A model generated the notes under the pieces. The model saw only the letters and a list, made by a program, of their open reading frames with translations, had not been told where the DNA came from and did not search any database. The position numbers were made by a program, and so were the translations under genes. Below are positions 1 to 11,563 of a stretch of 64,000 nucleotides of DNA, one piece after another. Source of the stretch: Trebouxia sp. TZW2008 (taxonomy: Eukaryota; Chlorophyta; Trebouxiophyceae; Trebouxiales; Trebouxiaceae); contig BDIU01000275.1 in the NCBI GenBank assembly GCA_002118135.1, positions 168 to 64,167 of the forward strand, read 5' to 3'. How positions within the stretch are numbered: the first letter of the stretch is position 1; each line of letters opens with the position of its first letter.

Positions 1-1173
1 CTGAATCTGAAATTCTGTTCGTAAAGCCCGAAACGAGGAGCTCGGCTCCGAAACCACTGTAACGTGCTGAGATACTTGCACAGCAGAGCTTGAGCGTTAT
101 TCCGAGAAGGCCGTGTGTAGACACACCAGAAGTGTTGTCTCTTATCTGATGGACCGATCGGCGGTTAGGCACGATCTCACTTGAGCATGTGATCTGAGTT
201 AAGATACACACTCACTAGGACAGAGCCTAGTCTGTTACATGCACACTCAGAGACCGTGCTCATGTGACATTGGTGCATACATCTAACACAAGCCAGGCTT
301 CGTCTCTTTAGACGGTATAGGCGTTTTTGCAAGACTATATGAGACGTTGTCTTTATGGTCCCCTGTTTGGTCTCTAAGACAGTAATTATAGTTGACACCG
401 GCAGCACAGTTGCAGAGTTTCATCAAACCAACCACCCGTACTCGACATGCATGACTGGATTTCTGTTTGGAGGTCACCGCTGTCTCATGGCCTCCCTAGA
501 GGCGTGCTGCATTGCACTGTCAAGACAGCATCTCGCGGTCATTCCCAGCATGAACTTCATGCAACCAACAAGGCAGGAAGGGCATGCTGGATTGCCGTCA
601 CCCAAATTCGAGAAGGTGAACTTTGTCACAAAATGTCTTTGGAATCTGAGCTTGCGTGTCAATGGGACACCTAGCAATACCGTCATTGCATCTTTAAACA
701 TGCATCATGCCATGCAGGCTGCAGCAAGCCCTTTGGAGGCTCTCAGTTGCAGCGCTTCTCCAGAGGAAGATGACACTGCTGCTGAAGATGATGCAGATGA
801 CCGATACACCGATACTTGATCTCAAAACAGCTAGCCGTGCTGGTGTGGAATGTTTCAAAGCAATATTGCAGCAAACTGTAGAACGAGCCCTTAGCCAAAC
901 AAGATGTCAGATTGAGAAGACACCTTAGTTTTAAGGCGGTTTGTATACGAGCCATGTAGGCTATTCTTGTGCAAGAATTGTTTGCAGATTGACTCCCTCT
1001 TAAGTCACCAGTTGATGGGTATAACTCCCTCTTATGGTAAAGTGCCTTGAGTCACAGTCCTGTAAATTGAACGGCAACAACATGGCAAACGTGCTTTTAA
1101 GTTATACATCTACGCTGATCTATCATGATACAACGAAGTTCGTGAATTAGATCAATGCTACTTATGATCGAAA
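1..1173. other. No gene supported
   Basis: No coding region can be supported here. An open frame of about 150 codons on the + strand (355-819) ends in an acidic Glu/Asp tail. It has no recognisable domain and no splice-linked partner, and could be the end of a gene entering from the left or chance. Nothing resembling an RNA gene was seen. Confidence 0.4.
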
Positions 1174-2490
1174 TCAGGGTGACTTACAAGAAAATGTAGC
1201 AGAGACGTCATGCCTATTGCAGCGTACTTCAAAAGCTAGCTGGGCAACCTCCACAGCTGTGGGCTCGTCAATAGGCACAATGCCATGAAGCCAGACTTGC
1301 CTCAGGCTCTTGACTGATGCCAAACTCCTCATGTCTCGAGCTACGAGGTCTGCACCAGTCAATTCTGCAGAATGCAGTGAAATCAAGTGATGCCATTCAA
1401 ACTCTAATGTGAATTTGCCATTACCAAGGGGGCGATCTGATCCTGTTTCATCTGCTATGTCCAATTGCAGAGTCCTGAGCCTTGTCACGACACTCACGCA
1501 TTCAGGAAAGCTTGCAGACTGAGCATTCAAATTCAAAACTTGAAGCGACGGCACCTGTGACAGCCAGTTAAATTCCCAAAGTTCAGACTTGTCAAGGACA
1601 ATACCAAAGCTACGAGAGTATCCCAAGCGTATCTCGGCGAGATCCGGCAGCATCTGCATGTCACGCAGAGTTTCCAAAGACTTGCTTAAAGGCCCATTAT
1701 CCTCAAGAAAATGGCAGCAGCTCAATTCTGCAGAGGCATCCCCAGCACCAATGCAGCTTTCATGATAAATGATCGTCTGCAACTGAGGGCATGCTGTCAC
1801 ACCTTGCTCATGGAACCTTAGAACGTTAGCTTGGGTCAGCTCAATCTTTTTGAGCGATGTAACAATGTGTAGTCTTGCTTGCACTTAGGATTTGCATTGT
1901 ACAAATTTGGGCCTGTTAGATGGGCTGCTGCCTCAAGACCGCAGAAGCTCCCGTAGGCTAGCTCCAGATATATCAAGTTTGGCAATGCTTGCAAGGCATC
2001 CAATTCAAGAATGTTGTCATCATGGTCTCTCTGATCCTCCCAATGCTCAGAGGGCTTCTCAAGCACACAGTGTGTTATGGTCTGGAATGTTGATAACAAG
2101 GGCACTGCGGTGTCGTCAAGCGGGCCAAAGGCGTGCAGCATTGCCAGGCGACAATTAGAGGACTGCAAGGCGATAAGTAGGGCCTCCAGCCAAGGACTCC
2201 ACAAACTCACTTTCATGTTTGTGATTGTAGTCCGATGGCACCGGATCCAATTTGCAACAGTGGCAAGATGGGAGCTTTGAAACGCGAGGCCTATCCATAT
2301 GCTGCTCCACAAGCCCTCATTCTCTACGAATGCCCTGTTGCAGGTTTGGCAAATCAGGCGCAAGCGTGGATATGAACACAGATTGGCTTGTTGCCCCGCA
2401 GTGTATTGATCACCAAGCTTCCATGAGCTGCCTGTCAACTTCTGAAAGACAGAAGCCCAAAGGTTGGGGGGAAGCTGCTTGTTGCATGTG
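1174..2490 (-). CDS. F-box/leucine-rich-repeat-like protein, reading frame broken
   Basis: This is probably a substrate adaptor of an SCF-type ubiquitin ligase. An F-box-like start (LPPNLWASVFQKL, then a YPRLRLICQTCNRAF block and an ENEGLWSSIW block) lies near 2470-2300, with an insert between its first and second parts. Leucine-rich segments follow (LPNLIYLELAYG; LPDLAEIRLGYSR; VPSLQVLNLNAQ; VTRLRTLQLDIAD) to a stop at 1174. The first half runs in one frame to 1836 and the second in another from about 1884 (SLKKIELTQANV). The switch falls inside an LRR, and no GT-AG intron of normal size explains it. It is a frameshift, a sequencing error, a very short intron or a decaying gene. The true start is not found. 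A 21-bp triplet repeat abuts the F-box on the 5' side, perhaps at an acceptor site. The F-box assignment rests on pattern only. Confidence 0.5.
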
Positions 2491-2539
2491 GCTGCTTGCT
2501 TGTTGCATGTGGTTGCTTGCTTGTTGCATGTGGCTGAAA
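2477..2539. repeat. 21-bp tandem repeat, three copies
   Basis: The core GCTTGTTGCATGTGG recurs at 2477, 2498 and 2519, a 21-bp period that keeps reading frame. It lies directly 5' (on the - strand) of the F-box segment and could code for a seven-residue repeat or lie in a leader intron. Confidence 0.8.
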
Positions 2540-2545
2540 CTCATC

Positions 2546-3065
2546 AATCCACTTTTAGATGGTTCTGCAGTCCCAATGTAAATGTTATTCTCACAGCAAA
2601 CCAGTATATGCTTCGCACCAGGCTGTGTCTTCATCAGAATCCTTGACCCGACTGGTGTACCTCGGCTTTTGACACAAACAGAGGGACAGGATCACGATCG
2701 AAGCCGTTTGTGTGCGGAGACCGCCTATGCCTGCAGCAGGCTTGTTCGCAAGTGGTGATCGTATTTGAGAGGAGAAAAGCCACCGCTTTGGTCAGATGAG
2801 TCTACAGGTGTTTGCAACATGCGCTGGTCTGCACGACGCCATGACAAACACACACAGCCCTTGCAGGAACTATTGAACAGGGCGTAATCTTGTCGGCAAG
2901 TCTGCAATAGTTCACTCGGTTGGCTTGTCATAGAGCATAGGGGCGAAGAGGGTCGCCATATACGTTCCAAGATTGCCTGCAGCAAACACTGCCTTCTCAC
3001 ACGGCTTGCCGACGTACACGGTTGATCTCTTCTCTTTTAGACAGACTTGAGAGTGACTGCATAGG
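2546..3065. other. Region 5' of the F-box gene, no gene seen
   Basis: Short frames only. This may hold the promoter or first exon of the F-box/LRR gene, but no start codon with a matching splice donor could be identified. Confidence 0.3.
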
Positions 3066-3070
3066 TACTA

Positions 3071-3150
3071 CGCGCGGCGCGTAACGCGCCCTTCATACCA
3101 AAGGTGCCATTTCAAATTGCACTAGGATATCGGCCGCGCTTCGCGCGGCC
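3071..3150. other. Two GC-rich perfect hairpins
   Basis: GGCGCGT-A-ACGCGCC at 3076-3090 (7-bp stem) and GGCCGCGC-TTC-GCGCGGCC at 3132-3150 (8-bp stem, 3-nt loop) lie 41 bp apart in otherwise GC-moderate DNA. They sit just outside the left edge of the satellite. The function is unknown. Confidence 0.75.
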
Positions 3151-3179
3151 TACAGCATTGCAGAATTGCATTATTTGGA

Positions 3180-4376
3180 CTCATAATACTGCTGAGACGT
3201 CAGAATAACATCTATGCAAGCGTGCAGTTTTGCTTTGTTGATAATCAATCATTGGCAACATCCGACGATTAATGCACCGCCACATACTGCTTTGCATTGC
3301 TTTTGCACGACTTTGCGTTTGATGCGTTGCCTCACAATGCATTGCGCTGCAATGTATTGCAATTGTACTGCATTGCATTGTCTCGCATCGCATTGCATTT
3401 CTTGGATTGTTTGACGCTACATTGCACTGCACTGCATTGTCTGCACATTGCCTTGCGCTGCATTGCATCGGATGGCTTTGCACTGCATTGTATTGCTTTG
3501 CTTTGCTTTGCACGCCTTTGCATTGCATTTTTTGCACTGCCTGATGTCACACTGAATTGCAATGCATCGCATGACATTTCACTATATTGCCTAGCATGGC
3601 ATTATACTGTCCTGCATTGCTTTGTTACTGCTTTGCATTGCTCTGCCTTGCATTGCCCTGGTTTGCCTCGCCGTGTAATGCTGTGCATTGCATGACATTG
3701 AATTCAGCATCACACAACATCAGCAATAGAGTCATTCTATGGCATTGCATTGCTTTGGAGTCAGCAACATCAGCATCAGACAACATTGCATTGCCTTGCA
3801 TTGATCTTGATTGCATTGTGTTGCATTGCATCATTGCTGTGCTTTGCTTTGCCTTGAATGGCACAGCTCTGCATTGCGTTGCATGTATCAGGTCGCCTGA
3901 CATTGCTTGACAGTGCACTGCACTCCTTTGCACTGCATTGCGTTGCATTGCATTGCATTGCTTTGTTGTGCATAGCTCTGCACTGCTTTGCATTGCCTTG
4001 CATAACATTACATTGCTTTGTGTTGCGTTGCTATGCCCTTCGTTGCATTGCATTGCTTTGTTTTGCACTGCTTTGCATCGTACTGCATTGCATTGCTTTG
4101 CATGGCTTTCTATTGTGCTTATGGTACTGCATGACGTTGCATCGCATGGCATTGCACAGCTTTGCTTTGCATTGCAGTGCTTTGCATTGCACAACTTGGC
4201 ATTACTTTGTGGTGCTTTGCTTTGCATTGCATTGCACAGCTTTGTTTTGCATTGCAGTGCACTGCACTACATTGTATCGCATGGCTTTGCATGGCTTTGC
4301 ATGGCTTTGCATGACATTTCTGGCATTGCATGACATTTCTGGCATTGCCTGACATTGCATAGCACTGCATTGCCCT
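3180..4376. repeat. Degenerate pentanucleotide satellite, left block
   Basis: About 1.2 kb is built from GCATT/GCTTT pentamers with point changes, strongly strand-biased: the + strand reads as GCWTT throughout. Long open frames rich in Ala, Leu, Cys, His and Ile are a by-product of the 5-nt period and appear on both strands, so they are not genes. Confidence 0.9.
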
Positions 4377-4661
4377 GTTGCTGACACTGCACATGTCTAC
4401 AAGCGTTATACAGTGTAACACAATCACATGCTCTGAATTGCGTTGGAAGGCGGTGTCACGCCATACAATAAACATACAGCAAAATCACTTCAAATGCGTT
4501 GACTCAGACAGTCTGAGGCTTCAAATGGATCCTATGAACACAATGCACATAAGTCTGCTGTTGTGTCAGCCACTGCTAAGTGCCATCACTTGATGACACA
4601 GAGTGATGTTGTATTCATACGCCTGATGTTGTGTCTTGCTGAACATGACGCAATGCAAAGC
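4377..4661 (-). repeat. Inverted repeat, left arm (about 285 bp)
   Basis: Reverse-complemented, this arm matches 5699-5980 over its whole length with scattered differences. Shared blocks include GTCAGCAAGACACAAC-type, AGCAGTGGCTGA, GTATGGCGTGACACCGC and AATTCAGAGCATGTGATTGT. The satellite next to it (4662 to about 4780) is also in reverse orientation, so the arm and its satellite flipped together. Confidence 0.85.
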
Positions 4662-5698
4662 CATGCACTGACACAACATTGCAATGCATAACAGTGCCGG
4701 CAAAGCACGAAAATGCAATGCAAAGCAATGCACCTTGATACAATTGTATAAGGCAATGCATTGCAAAGCAGCAACAGTGCACTGCTTTGCCTTGCACTGC
4801 ATTGCAGTTCATTGCTTTGTACTGCATTGCATTGCATTGCATTGCACTGATTGCTTTGCTTGACGCTGCATTGCTTTGCATTGCACAGCTACGCTGCATT
4901 GCATTGCGTTGCATTGCATTGTACTGCGCTGCATTGCTTTAGGGCAGTCATTGTATTGCCTAACATCGCATTGCACTACATTGCATGGCATTGCTTTCTT
5001 CTGAACTGCTTTGCAATCGTTTTGCATTATCCTGCACTACTTGCGCTGCATTGCATTGCGGTGTTTTTTATTGTTTTGCGCTGCATTGCATGGCATTGCA
5101 CTGCACTGCATTGCATTGTATCATTTCTTATGGCTTTACATTGCTTTATTGCATTGCCCAACATCACATTGCACTACATTCCTTTGCTTTGCTTTGCTTT
5201 GCTGTGCTTTGCTGTGCTTTGCTTTCCTTTGCACTGCTATGTACTGCATTGCGTTGCATTGCTTTGCATGGCTTTGCATTGCACTTATGCCATTGCCTAA
5301 CGTTGCATTGCGTTGCCTTGCACTGTATTGCTTTGCTTTGCTTTGCTTTGCTTTGCTTTGCTTTGCTTTGCTTTGCTTTGCTTTGCTTTGCTTTGCTTTG
5401 CACTACATTGTTGTGCTTTGCATTACATTGCGTTGCAGGGCAATGCACTGCATTATACTGTACTGTATGGCATTGCATTGCATTGGATTTATGGCATTGC
5501 CTGACAATACATCACATTGCATTGCACAGCTTTGCTGTGCTTTGCTTAGTACTGCATTGCTTTGCACTGCACTGCACTGTTGTGCTTTGCATTGCATTGC
5601 ATTGCATTGCATTGCGTTGCATTGCGTTGCTTTGCGTCGCTTTGCATTGCTTTGCTTTGCAGTGCTTTGCTTTGCAGTGCATTGCGCAGCTTTACATT
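4662..5698. repeat. Pentanucleotide satellite, right block with orientation switch
   Basis: From 4662 to about 4780 the satellite reads AATGC/AAAGC (reverse strand). From about 4785 onward it reads GCATT/GCTTT. A nearly pure TTTGC run of about 15 copies lies at roughly 5326-5400. The switch point near 4780 is the centre of the large inverted repeat. Confidence 0.88.
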
Positions 5699-5980
5699 GC
5701 GTCATGGTCAGCAAGACACAACAGCAGGCGTATGACTACACTACCACTCACTGTCACCAAGTGATGGCAAGAAGCAGTGGCTGAGACCACAGCAGACTTG
5801 CCTGCGCTATATTCATAGAATCCATTTGAAGTCTTGGACTCCTTGTGTCATAGATTTGTGCAGGACATCAGCTTTGCTTTTGTTGTATGGCGTGACACCG
5901 CATTCCAATGCAATTCAGAGCATGTGATTGTTTTGCATTGCAACCTATAGTATTTGTAGGCGTGTGCAGTGTCAGCAATA
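5699..5980 (+). repeat. Inverted repeat, right arm (about 282 bp)
   Basis: This is the partner of 4377-4661. It follows the satellite in the same order as the left arm does when read on the other strand. The unit [GCWTT satellite plus about 280 bp tail] is therefore present twice, head-to-head. No coding capacity, terminal repeats or target-site duplication were recognised. Confidence 0.85.
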
Positions 5981-6977
5981 ACAAGCAGATTGTCAGTTCA
6001 GAGTCGAGTCACCTCATACAGGCTCGCTTGGAGTCATTCGGTTACGCTTCAGCATGAGCAACTCGCGTGACTCTTGCCGATACCGAGCATCCAGGTGGTC
6101 AGGATTGTGATGTGCTCTTGCTTGGACTGACAAGGTTCCCGTGGGTAACCGAAGTTTGTTGAAGGCCGTCGCCAACATTAGGTGGTGTACCCGTCCTCAA
6201 TGACGTGAGCAACTGGAATATGTTCTCATTGCGACAGCGTCTTCCGGCATTGACTGACAGGCGACCTTCTGCCGAAGCATGCCGCGTCACTGATACAGCA
6301 AAACCAGCGCAGCGGCACAGGACGCTCGCGAACAGACTCCTGCTGCTATCAACACGTGCGTCTCATTCCCGACACCAACATCGGGACAAAACACGAGCGG
6401 TGGCAAAGGCCGATCGACGATCAGGACGACATAGGACAAAAAGGAACGGGGAACGATGGATTTACGAAATGAATCGGTCCCGAAAGGGAATTCGGGGGAC
6501 GTAACGAGCGTCGAGTTCATAAAGTCAAGAATGGTCACATCTTGCGCTTAGTATTAGATTCAAAATGAATTCGAATCATGACCCATAGCCTCACACTCTA
6601 TTGCATAGCACAAGGCTCATGAAACCATCTAATCAGCCCGTCATAGAAGCAGCTCACTTGACTGACTCTCAGCCAATCAGACTGACTTGGGATCATGGTG
6701 GTGATCCGAAGTCCTACATCTATACCTATGCTGAAGGTATGATCATCAGCAGCAAGCTTGACAATGTATTACGATACAAGCTTGCTGCTCATGAGTGCAC
6801 AACGATGACAACTGACAGACGCTAAGCAGTGACTGTCCCTTCCTTCAGGGCTTGATAGGTGCTGCCAAAATTGTTTCATGGCCGTGATGACTGACCTTTT
6901 GGTTTGCAGCATCGAGTTTCGTAAGCCAGTCATGGCAAACAATAATATGGCTCCCGTGTTGTCCCCTAATAATCATG
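5981..6977. other. Non-genic stretch with one strong hairpin
   Basis: No gene is supported. Frames of 80-100 codons at 6205-6538 are Arg/Ser-rich and match nothing recognised. A perfect 13-bp inverted repeat (AGCAGCAAGCTTG, 6748-6760 and 6777-6789, 16-nt spacer) lies about 190 bp downstream of the 3' end of the prenylcysteine oxidase gene. Confidence 0.5.
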
Positions 6978-9900
6978 TCAAAGCTCAGCCATTGTTTGCT
7001 GCTTCTTGATGCTGTCTGGCAAAGAGACAATTGTCTGGTTCAAGGCCTGCTGAACAAGCAGTGCACTGTTCATTGCTGACACAGCCGAAATCTCCATGCA
7101 AGAAGCAGCATTCTCCAATGCATTGCTGTAAAACAGCCTATCGGCAAGCTTGAAGGGGGCAAATTGCTCAGGAGGCTGAAACTTTGGGTATGCATACCAG
7201 GGGAATTCCCCTACCACCTGATGCTGTCCAAAGATACGGTCCAAGTCTGCCTTCTGTAACGGCACTGAAGAGAATAGTTTGTACAGTACAGACTTGTCTG
7301 GAAAACGCTTAGCAGGTGCAATGGAGGAAAATGGCGTCCCAGCGTGCTCAGTGACCATGATGCTTCCTGCAGAAACAAGGAGAAAGAAAGACCAATGCCA
7401 TCAGGCTCAGGAAAGGAGCCTCTGTGAGTGTAGGCAAACCCAGGATGCAAAACGCCGCAGCATGGACGCAACAAACACAATACACATGTTGTTTGCAAGC
7501 ATGCACTCAAGCACAGGTGTCACGCATCCATAAGCAATGAACAACATGACTAGCAATGTGATCTTCAGCAGCAGGTTGAATGCATCGCTGAATCCCAGCT
7601 TGACACATGCTCCAGTGAGCAAACATGATGCCATTGACTGTCTCCTGCAACCAGAAGCAGGACGATACAGCTTGTGCATGCAGCATATTTGAAAGCACGT
7701 GACCCACAGTAGGGCCCCCCACATCCAAGACCACAAATTGCAGTGCTTTGGCTGTTGAGTCACCCAGCAAGCTACTACCAGTTGTGTTGTGCACAAATCC
7801 GAATGGCATTCCATAAGCTGTGCAGGCTTGAGGCAGTCGAAGCCACAAGTCATAATTGCAGAGACATGTCCGCAGCATGGCAGCTTTCAACACTTCCAAA
7901 TCTCCTCATTGCTCAGGCCTTTGCTCCAACCATGATCACAATCACTTCACAAATTGCTGTGCTGAACAACATGTGGCAGAAACAGGCACAAATCAGCCTT
8001 TTGTGCATACGAGGTGTTTCAAGAGAAAGAGTAGCTTCTGGTGCTTTGTTGAGACCAAAGTAAGACCAGTTGAGAGAGCCTGTCACAAAGGTAACAATAT
8101 GATTGTATCAAGAGGAGGTGTTGCAAAAGGGAGTATACCCTCTGGCGCTCGATTGAGGCCAAAGTAGGACCCATTGAGGGAGTCTGTGACAACAGTACCA
8201 TCATGATCATAAGAAGAAGAGGCGTTGCAAAGGGGAGCGTACCCTCTGGCGCTTGGTTGAGGCCAAAGTAGGAGCCGTTGAGGGAGCCTGTGACAAAGGT
8301 GCTGATAGTTGACTGGAATTTGCGTGGCGGGAGGTGTGGCAGATCAACGCCTTTGAACTGTATGTTGGTCAGTTCCAGAGGAGTGGCAATCACAACGGCA
8401 GCAAAAGGGCCAAACACCTGCTCCAGCACACAGCACTTGCTACAGCTTCTCCTGTGCCATATTTTGTTCTGAAACAGTTTTTGAGCGCTGAGCATGTGGC
8501 ATGTTGGTGAGGTTCACAGCTCCCAGACTGCAACAGTACAGTTAGCGCATGTTATGACTTGTTTTGGGATGTTTCCTGACCACTGAGAATGCGGCATGTT
8601 GCTGGCTGATCACAGATCCCATGTGCTACAGCATCCGATCACGTATGGAAGACGCCTGACAATGTATCTGCAGACTTGGCGTTCAACATGCACACCATTG
8701 TGACCTAGAGCGCATACTTACTATGGCTGGACACTGCCATGTTGACAGCATACAAGTTGCTTACACGCATGGAACAAATCGATGGAAGGGAGCACAAAGG
8801 CAAAAGCAGTATAGGAGCAAGTTGGAAGCAGCGGCAGACCTTTGTTTCGGAGCCTTCAGTGGCTTCAATTTGATAGGTTCCATCTGGAAGTCTCTGTATT
8901 ATCGTGACATTTGCATGGTGCAAATTTGCATGTGCATGATCCAGCAGCTTTTCTGGGACTTGCACATTGCCGCCTTCAATCTTGAACAGGTCGTTGACCA
9001 CTGTTGGCAGCATTGACACCATGCCTGCACAGCATCACCTGGATTTGCCCACAATGTCAATGCTACATACATCTCGGCACATGCACAGCTGCCACATGCA
9101 TTTCTGAAGGTGCACATGTGAGGCTGCTCAAAAGGCTGTCTTTCGACTCACAAGGGAAAGCTTGGCCACGTTGGTTGCAGCGTTGCAGAAGCAAGCAGTG
9201 TCCGATGTTTGAGAACATGCTGTGGTCTGCTCATTCATGCTGTGCAAACTGATACAGATGAGTCAAGATCAAAGCTTTGACACAGGCTGATAGGGTTTCC
9301 ATTTTCCATCATGCACTCACCAGCAAAAGCATTCAGTCCGCTGTCCTGATTGTAATTGACTCTGTTGACTGCTGCAACCACTTCTGTGGCAAAGCGCCGG
9401 GCCACTGTGCTACTGCCCAAGGACTCCTGCCAGCATGAATCGTGTATCAGTGGAAGACAGACAGGTGACACTGCTATGCTGCTCATGCTGGCAGATCCGA
9501 GAAACTGTGATGCATGCTGACTGCATTGTGGTGGACCTGTTCAGGTGCTCAACCAGCTCTCTGGCAGCTCTGTGAACACAGAATAGGGAGAGCTGCCAGG
9601 ACAGGGATAGGGTCTGCCTAGAACTAGCTGCAATGCTCAGCCAAGCAATTGATGTATTGGAAACTGAGCATGAGCATTGGATGTGCACCTTGTGAGCATG
9701 TGACTGTTGTGAAAGGGTTTTAGATCAAGATGGCTGCTGAACAATTTTGCAGTTTCCCTAGGAAGGCTCATGTATGAATGTAGCTGAGCGCTCAGGCCAG
9801 TCTGGCATATTCTTAAAAAGACGGGGTTTAGGTAAATCCTGACAAATATATACACAGGACAAAGGGGCTGCTGCATCTACACTGTCCTATACAGCAATGC

Positions 9901-10965
9901 ATGAGCTCAGTCTTCTGCTGGCACAAGTGCAGCATCGACTACAACAAGAGGAAGGGTTGGCTTGCCTGACCTTGAGGTAAGCATGCATGCTCTGCTGCGT
10001 GAGATCATACAAGTCCAGCTCCTGCAAGAACGCTTCTGGGGTCTCAAAAGCGCGCCCTTGGCTTTGCAGCTCGTACAGCTTCAGGAACTTTTGCAGCATC
10101 TGTTTGGGGGCTTGAAACTTGAAGTAAGTCAGCCAGTAGCGGCGGATTATGCGGTACAAAGTGACAAAGGACCAAGGACTTTCTTGGAAGACAAGCTTTG
10201 AGCCGTTAAAGATGCTGAAAACGTCTTCTGTGGAGCCCTCAGGAGGCACTCTCTTCAGTTCAAGCTTATCAGCTGCATCCCTGCAGCTCATGATGCTCTT
10301 CCAGTTTCAGACCCAGAAGCAGAACCCTTAGGTCAATATTTGCAGTAGTGTCAGTGCTGGGTGATGAACTAGTTGTGTGGATATGGCAAGCAAAACATTG
10401 ATTGATCTTGCTCTGGCAGAGCTGCAAGTCTTTCTGCACAGCTGCAGTCACGCAAAACAGCAGGAGCAGACTGAACTTGGTTTACCTGACATAGTAGTTT
10501 TTGGCAAAGACTATGGAGGCACCAGCTTCAAAGGCCTGCAGAGCCATGCACAAGGTGTGACTGCTTGTTGAGTTACATAGCTTGCATCTGTAGGGGTGCT
10601 CCAGGAAACCAGCTTACATGGCCTTGAAATTGGAATGTCTGCACCCTGCCACCGATGTCATGACCCTCGAATCTGCGCGGCGATCAAATGATAGACAGCC
10701 CAAAATTTGCTGCAAAGAGCTGACAGGCATCAGCAGGTTGATCAGACTGTCGCCTCTGTACTCACACATGCAAGTCTACGCTCTGATTGAGCAAACCTCG
10801 CAGATGATGCGCTATGAAGGTTCCGCCAATGCCTGCACCGACAATGGCGACACCCGGGCTGCGGTGCTGCTTGTCATACTGTCCGCTGAGGCGTCCAACG
10901 TCTGATGTGAGCCCTTTTGCTTGCCATAGCAGCAAAAATGCTGACACCAGGCAGACGAGTTTCAT
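6978..10965 (-). CDS. PCYOX1: Prenylcysteine oxidase (FAD-dependent lyase)
   Basis: The enzyme cleaves the thioether of farnesyl- or geranylgeranyl-cysteine during turnover of prenylated proteins; it is a secretory/vacuolar flavoenzyme in other eukaryotes. Eight exons join in frame: 10965-10766, 10672-10618, 10535-10486, 10280-9971, 9426-9321, 9024-8840, 8417-8243 and 7366-6978. They give 489 residues, close to the animal and plant enzymes (about 500). An N-terminal hydrophobic signal peptide (MKLVCLVSAFLLLWQA) precedes the FAD-binding motif VAIVGAGIGGTF and the GGRV segment. Later family blocks are visible: FEAGASI, ESPWSF, NQDSGLNAFAG, VVIATPLELTNIQF, SLNGSYFGLNQ, and the C-terminal ADRLFYSNALENAASCMEIS. 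The next gene starts divergently 598 bp away. Intron 7 holds decayed copies of the end of exon 7. Exon phases agree at every junction. Confidence 0.93.
8040..8345. repeat. 104-bp tandem triplication of an exon end
   Basis: Equivalent positions recur at 8048, 8152 and 8256, an exact 104-bp period. The copy nearest the exon is the functional end of exon 7 with its donor (E-G|GTACGC). The other two lie in intron 7 and still spell SLNGSYFGLN- and SLNWSYFGLN-like peptides, but in other frames because 104 is not a multiple of 3. The middle copy keeps a GTATAC donor; the far copy has lost it. Confidence 0.9.
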
Positions 10966-11563
10966 CGTATCACAGTTTCAGGGCAATCACATCGTCCTTC
11001 ACGGCGCTGTGCGGAGCCCAGGCTGCCGGATTGTCGGCATGCACGCGATTCGTGTTTAGACAAGACGCGAACGAATGCAGTGTCAGCTTTGTGGCATAGT
11101 TGCACACAGTTCAAGCACCTGTGACAGCGACTGGCTGGATTGCGCACACGGCAATGCTGCACGCTTGTGACCATGTCCAGCTGAACATGCAACTTCCGCT
11201 GATTAGTCAAGGGAAGATGACATGAAAGCCCCAGTCAAACGCAGTCAAGCTGTCCCGCCGGGGTTTCGTTCAAAGTGCTTTCGTATCAGCAAAGCTACGA
11301 CATACTCGTCGAGCCATTGGCGATGCAGGGAGCAATCGCAAATCTACTGTGACCACGTCTGCGCTGCTGTAGCGAGCTGCCGTGTTGTGAAGTCAGCTCT
11401 GCTGTTCACCAACCTGGCTGCAATCGATCTGTCTGGTGTGTCAGTCAGGCAGTAGGACCGAGTCTGGCAGCAGCAGTACGCTACAATACTTCAGACGGAG
11501 TGTGCAAAGAGCTGCAGCAGTGGCTGACGAGGCTACGAGGCGAAGGAGCCTTGAGTGACATCG
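10966..11563. promoter_or_regulatory. Divergent intergenic region, prenylcysteine oxidase / MAP kinase
   Basis: 598 bp separate two start codons pointing away from each other, so both promoters must lie here. No TATA box or other element could be assigned with confidence. Confidence 0.5.

Noticed and set aside
355..819. Frame with a VDTGST motif resembling a retroviral-type aspartic protease site
   Set aside because: Only the four-residue motif matches. The flanking hydrophobic pattern of a protease is missing and no other retroelement domain lies nearby.
3297..5784. Long open frames (up to about 260 codons) rich in Ala, Leu, Cys, His in the satellite
   Set aside because: They are open on both strands and in several frames, follow the 5-nt period of GCWTT, and have no domain. 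This is the signature of a simple repeat, not of genes.
6205..6538. Arg/Ser-rich frame of about 100 codons as a small gene
   Set aside because: Both strands are equally open, no family resemblance, and no splice or polyadenylation context.
7407..7899. Two overlapping frames of 130-150 codons on the - strand
   Set aside because: They lie within intron 7 of prenylcysteine oxidase, match no part of that family, and the flanking exons join in phase without them.
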